A DNA stretch of 64,000 nt from Tetrahymena thermophila SB210 (lineage: Eukaryota; Ciliophora; Oligohymenophorea; Hymenostomatida; Tetrahymenidae). Every line of letters starts with the position of its first letter. The first letter of the stretch is position 1. The DNA is taken from assembly GCF_000189635.1 (NCBI RefSeq), contig NW_002476261.1, forward strand, positions 186,001 to 250,000, in the 5' to 3' direction. Of the stretch, positions 61,564 through 64,000 are shown in pieces. The notes below the pieces were generated by a model. That model was not told where the DNA came from, made no database searches, and saw nothing but the letters and a program-made list of their open reading frames with translations. The translations under genes and the position numbers were made by a program.

Positions 61564-64000
61564 ATGCAAAGACGTAGAGTGCAATCTGCAGAAAACACTA
61601 AACGAATTTTTAGTCTAAAAGGAAGCATTAATGGCAATAATTAATAGCAACAGCAGAAGGGTGATTAAAAGCAAAGCTATGAAATACATATGGCTAGTTA
61701 ATAGTAGATTCGACAATAAATTTTGAGGGATTCTCTTAATGAAAAAAGCAGTCAATTAAATATCAGTGGGTATAATCAAAATCACAATGATAATTCTATG
61801 AGTTTTGAAGACAGCAGAAGAATTTCTTATAACGTCGCTAATTATTATGCAGAGCCAAAATAAAAAAAATAAAACTAAAATGGTTCAATGGATGTTTTAA
61901 GGAACAACAATAATCCAAACAGCCCTCAATCAACAGGATAGTAAATATTTTTAATAAATAAATATATAATATTTGTCTTTCTAATTTAATTGATTTTTGG
62001 TGAAAATTTAATTGATTGAAATACACAGCTTAATTTTTCTATTCAAAATTGCAAATATTTACTTTGTAGTTTCTCCTAACTGATTATTAATTTACTCTAC
62101 TATTAATAATAGAATTAAGCGCAAAATCATTATGAAATGTAAGGTCAGTGCCTTTCCGTAAGATTTTTTCTCCTCAACTTAAGCTGAAACAAACAAAACA
62201 GTAGGCACCAATGATTTAAGCTATTAATTGAGAGTTATAAATAAAAGCGGAAAACTATCTGATAAGCTTGAACACTCTAATAATAATATGAATACTATGA
62301 AATTCAAAGGCAAGACCAGCAACTAAAGTGGCAACGGCATTGTTAGATACAGCGTTGATAGATTAAATAGCAGTCTAGATCCAGCTAATCAAGTAATCAG
62401 AAAATCAGATACTATTGATCTTCATACAAAAGATATTTTTATTATGAATCAACCAAGAAATAGTAGTCAAGCTAGCAATTAACATTTAAGCATTTTGGGA
62501 GTAACTGCTAAAACTTATTCTTAGGCTAGCGGAATCAATAAATCATAAGCAATACCTAAGAAGCTGAATTCACATAATACTTATGCTGTAAACAACAACA
62601 TAAAAAAATTTGATTAGACATAGATTTTTTAAAAAGATTAAAAAGATCCATCAAATTTTAAAATTTAAACACCAAAATTCAATATATTTGAAGGCATAAA
62701 TCAAAAATCAAATAGTCTCTGCATTAGTAAAATTAATAACTAGACTTCAAATTTGAAAGATTTAATTAAAAATTCGAATGCCGTTAATAATTTTGAATTG
62801 TATATAAATCCTAATGACTTATCTATTTAAAATGATAATATTCCACCAATTGATACAAATAGATCGATTTAAAGCGAATCTGTTAGCAATTTACCAAACA
62901 AAAAAGGCTAAATGACACAGTAGATTAACAACAAGCAAAGGCCACCTAAGCCCATACAATAAACAAAAACAAATAAACCAAATTCTCAATAAAATAGTAC
63001 AATATAAAAAGATACAAGATGTCTTTCAGCCTCAATAGATGTTATTCAAAAAACAGCGTGTTTCTCTGAATTAATTGATTAAAAAAGCATAGACTCTTTT
63101 TCTAAATAGCTTCTATTCGAGGACTCATGTGATCCTCAATTTTCTGATTAAAATTTTAATAATATGGAAATAGTAAAGTAAAAGTCATAGTAAAGCAACA
63201 CTTTCACGGAGAATTAAAATGAATAAAATAATGAGCAATAAAGTAAAATAAAGCTAAAACAAAAAAATTCGCTTCAAAAATTTATTACATAAAATGATAA
63301 AATTCCAGCAGTGTTCAGATAGATGTTGATACCTAAAAAAACTAGACCAAATTCCCACAATAACCAGTAAATTTAGTCAAACGATCAATATAATATTATG
63401 AGTTAGTTAAAAGAAAAGCTCGAAAGCAATGCCTCTGTTACTTTAAAAGAGCTAGATTAAATGTTTGATGATTCATCTAAGTAAGATGATATAGGATCAT
63501 ATTCCATTCAGTCCAATAAAGAAATTATGTTAGCTCCTCCTCTTCCTATTGATAATTAGCCCTAATATTAAAGTAATAAAACAAACTAGAATATAAAAAG
63601 GCTTGAAAATACTTTGTATTAAATAAATCAAGACCCTCTTTACAATAAAATATATCGTCAAAATAATATTTATAATACTTAAGATATGAATAAAAACCCA
63701 ATAAGCTAAGCAAAATGCATTATTAAAAGAAGAAGTTATAGTCTGTAAAAGCACGATAAAAGCCTTGCTCAAGCTCAAGCAAACTCAACAATATCTCACA
63801 TCAATAGGAATCTTTTACATTCAAATTCAAAGAGTTAAGAACATCTACACAGTAGTTATAAAAAGAATTAGAGCAAAATGGATGAATTAGAATTTAGCTT
63901 TAGCAAAATTGGAAATAAGTAGAATATAAGAAACACTGATAAAGAAAATAGTTAATTTTCCCACTTAGATTAACCTAAATAAGAAAAAGATAATGATAAA
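61564..64000 (+). CDS. Long disordered Ser/Asn/Gln-rich protein, 3' end outside window
   Basis: Exon 1 61564-61940; intron 61941-62112 (GTAAAT...AATAG, 172 nt); exon 2 runs from 62113 to the window edge without a TGA. At least 755 residues are visible. The sequence is low in hydrophobic residues and rich in Asn, Ser, Gln and Lys, with Pro-rich patches (QRPPKPIQQTKTNKPNSQ) and short Lys/Arg clusters (IIKRRSYSLQKHDK). Gln is encoded mostly by TAA/TAG. No domain, signal peptide or membrane segment is visible. The start is the first ATG of a basic N-terminus (MQRRRVQSAENTKRIF). A regulatory or scaffold protein is plausible, as such tails are common in ciliate kinases and cytoskeletal proteins. 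Any domain may lie beyond the edge. Confidence 0.8.

Noticed and set aside
1..64000. CRISPR arrays, bacterial operons, insertion sequences, rRNA genes
   Set aside because: No regularly spaced repeats, no transposase, no rRNA-like sequence; the genome is eukaryotic.

Overview
The window looks like a piece of a ciliate macronuclear chromosome, most likely Tetrahymena or a close relative. The evidence is in the reading frames: every long gene is open only if TAA and TAG are read as glutamine, and every complete gene I could close ends in TGA. The DNA is very AT-rich. The genes carry many short GT-AG introns, mostly about 45-260 nt, longer than the 20-34 nt introns of Paramecium. There is no operon structure, no ribosome binding site and no bacterial mobile element. 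Exon models below were built by hand by matching reading frame and splice phase; all exon lengths add up to whole codons.

Layout, left to right. 1-12 kb: an intronless gene of unknown function (645 aa), a coiled-coil protein with a long disordered tail, a tRNA-Asn(GUU), and a 13-exon gene of unknown function. 12.4-17 kb: a protein with two cyclic-nucleotide-binding folds and a long Ser/Asn-rich tail. 17.3-26.7 kb, minus strand: a very large surface protein (about 2,941 aa) with cysteine-rich (furin-like) blocks, an alternating cysteine repeat array, a REJ-like region, a GPS-like motif and several membrane segments; behind it lies a small secreted protein. 30-34.8 kb: a voltage-gated-type potassium channel with a cyclic-nucleotide-binding-homology domain. 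36.4-51.1 kb: two tandem ABCC-type (MRP-like) full transporters, clearly paralogous, with the same intron positions. 52.7-56 kb: CTU1/NCS6 (tRNA 2-thiolation) and a syntaxin-5-like Qa-SNARE. 56.4-58.8 kb, minus strand: a small four-exon gene of unknown function and a bacterial-type beta-carbonic anhydrase. 61.5 kb to the right edge: a long disordered protein, cut by the window end.

The genes do not form one pathway. Themes are membrane transport and excitability (two ABCC pumps, a K+ channel), cell-surface sensing (the polycystin-1-like protein), cyclic-nucleotide signalling, secretory traffic (syntaxin) and housekeeping (CTU1, carbonic anhydrase). The items most worth a second look are: a GC-rich, wobble-tolerant hairpin at about 57.75-57.88 kb that looks like an unannotated structured RNA; the alternating two-type cysteine repeat in the large surface protein; a 12-bp coding repeat that makes five tandem RQxS units in the first ABC transporter; and the bacterial-like, intronless carbonic anhydrase.
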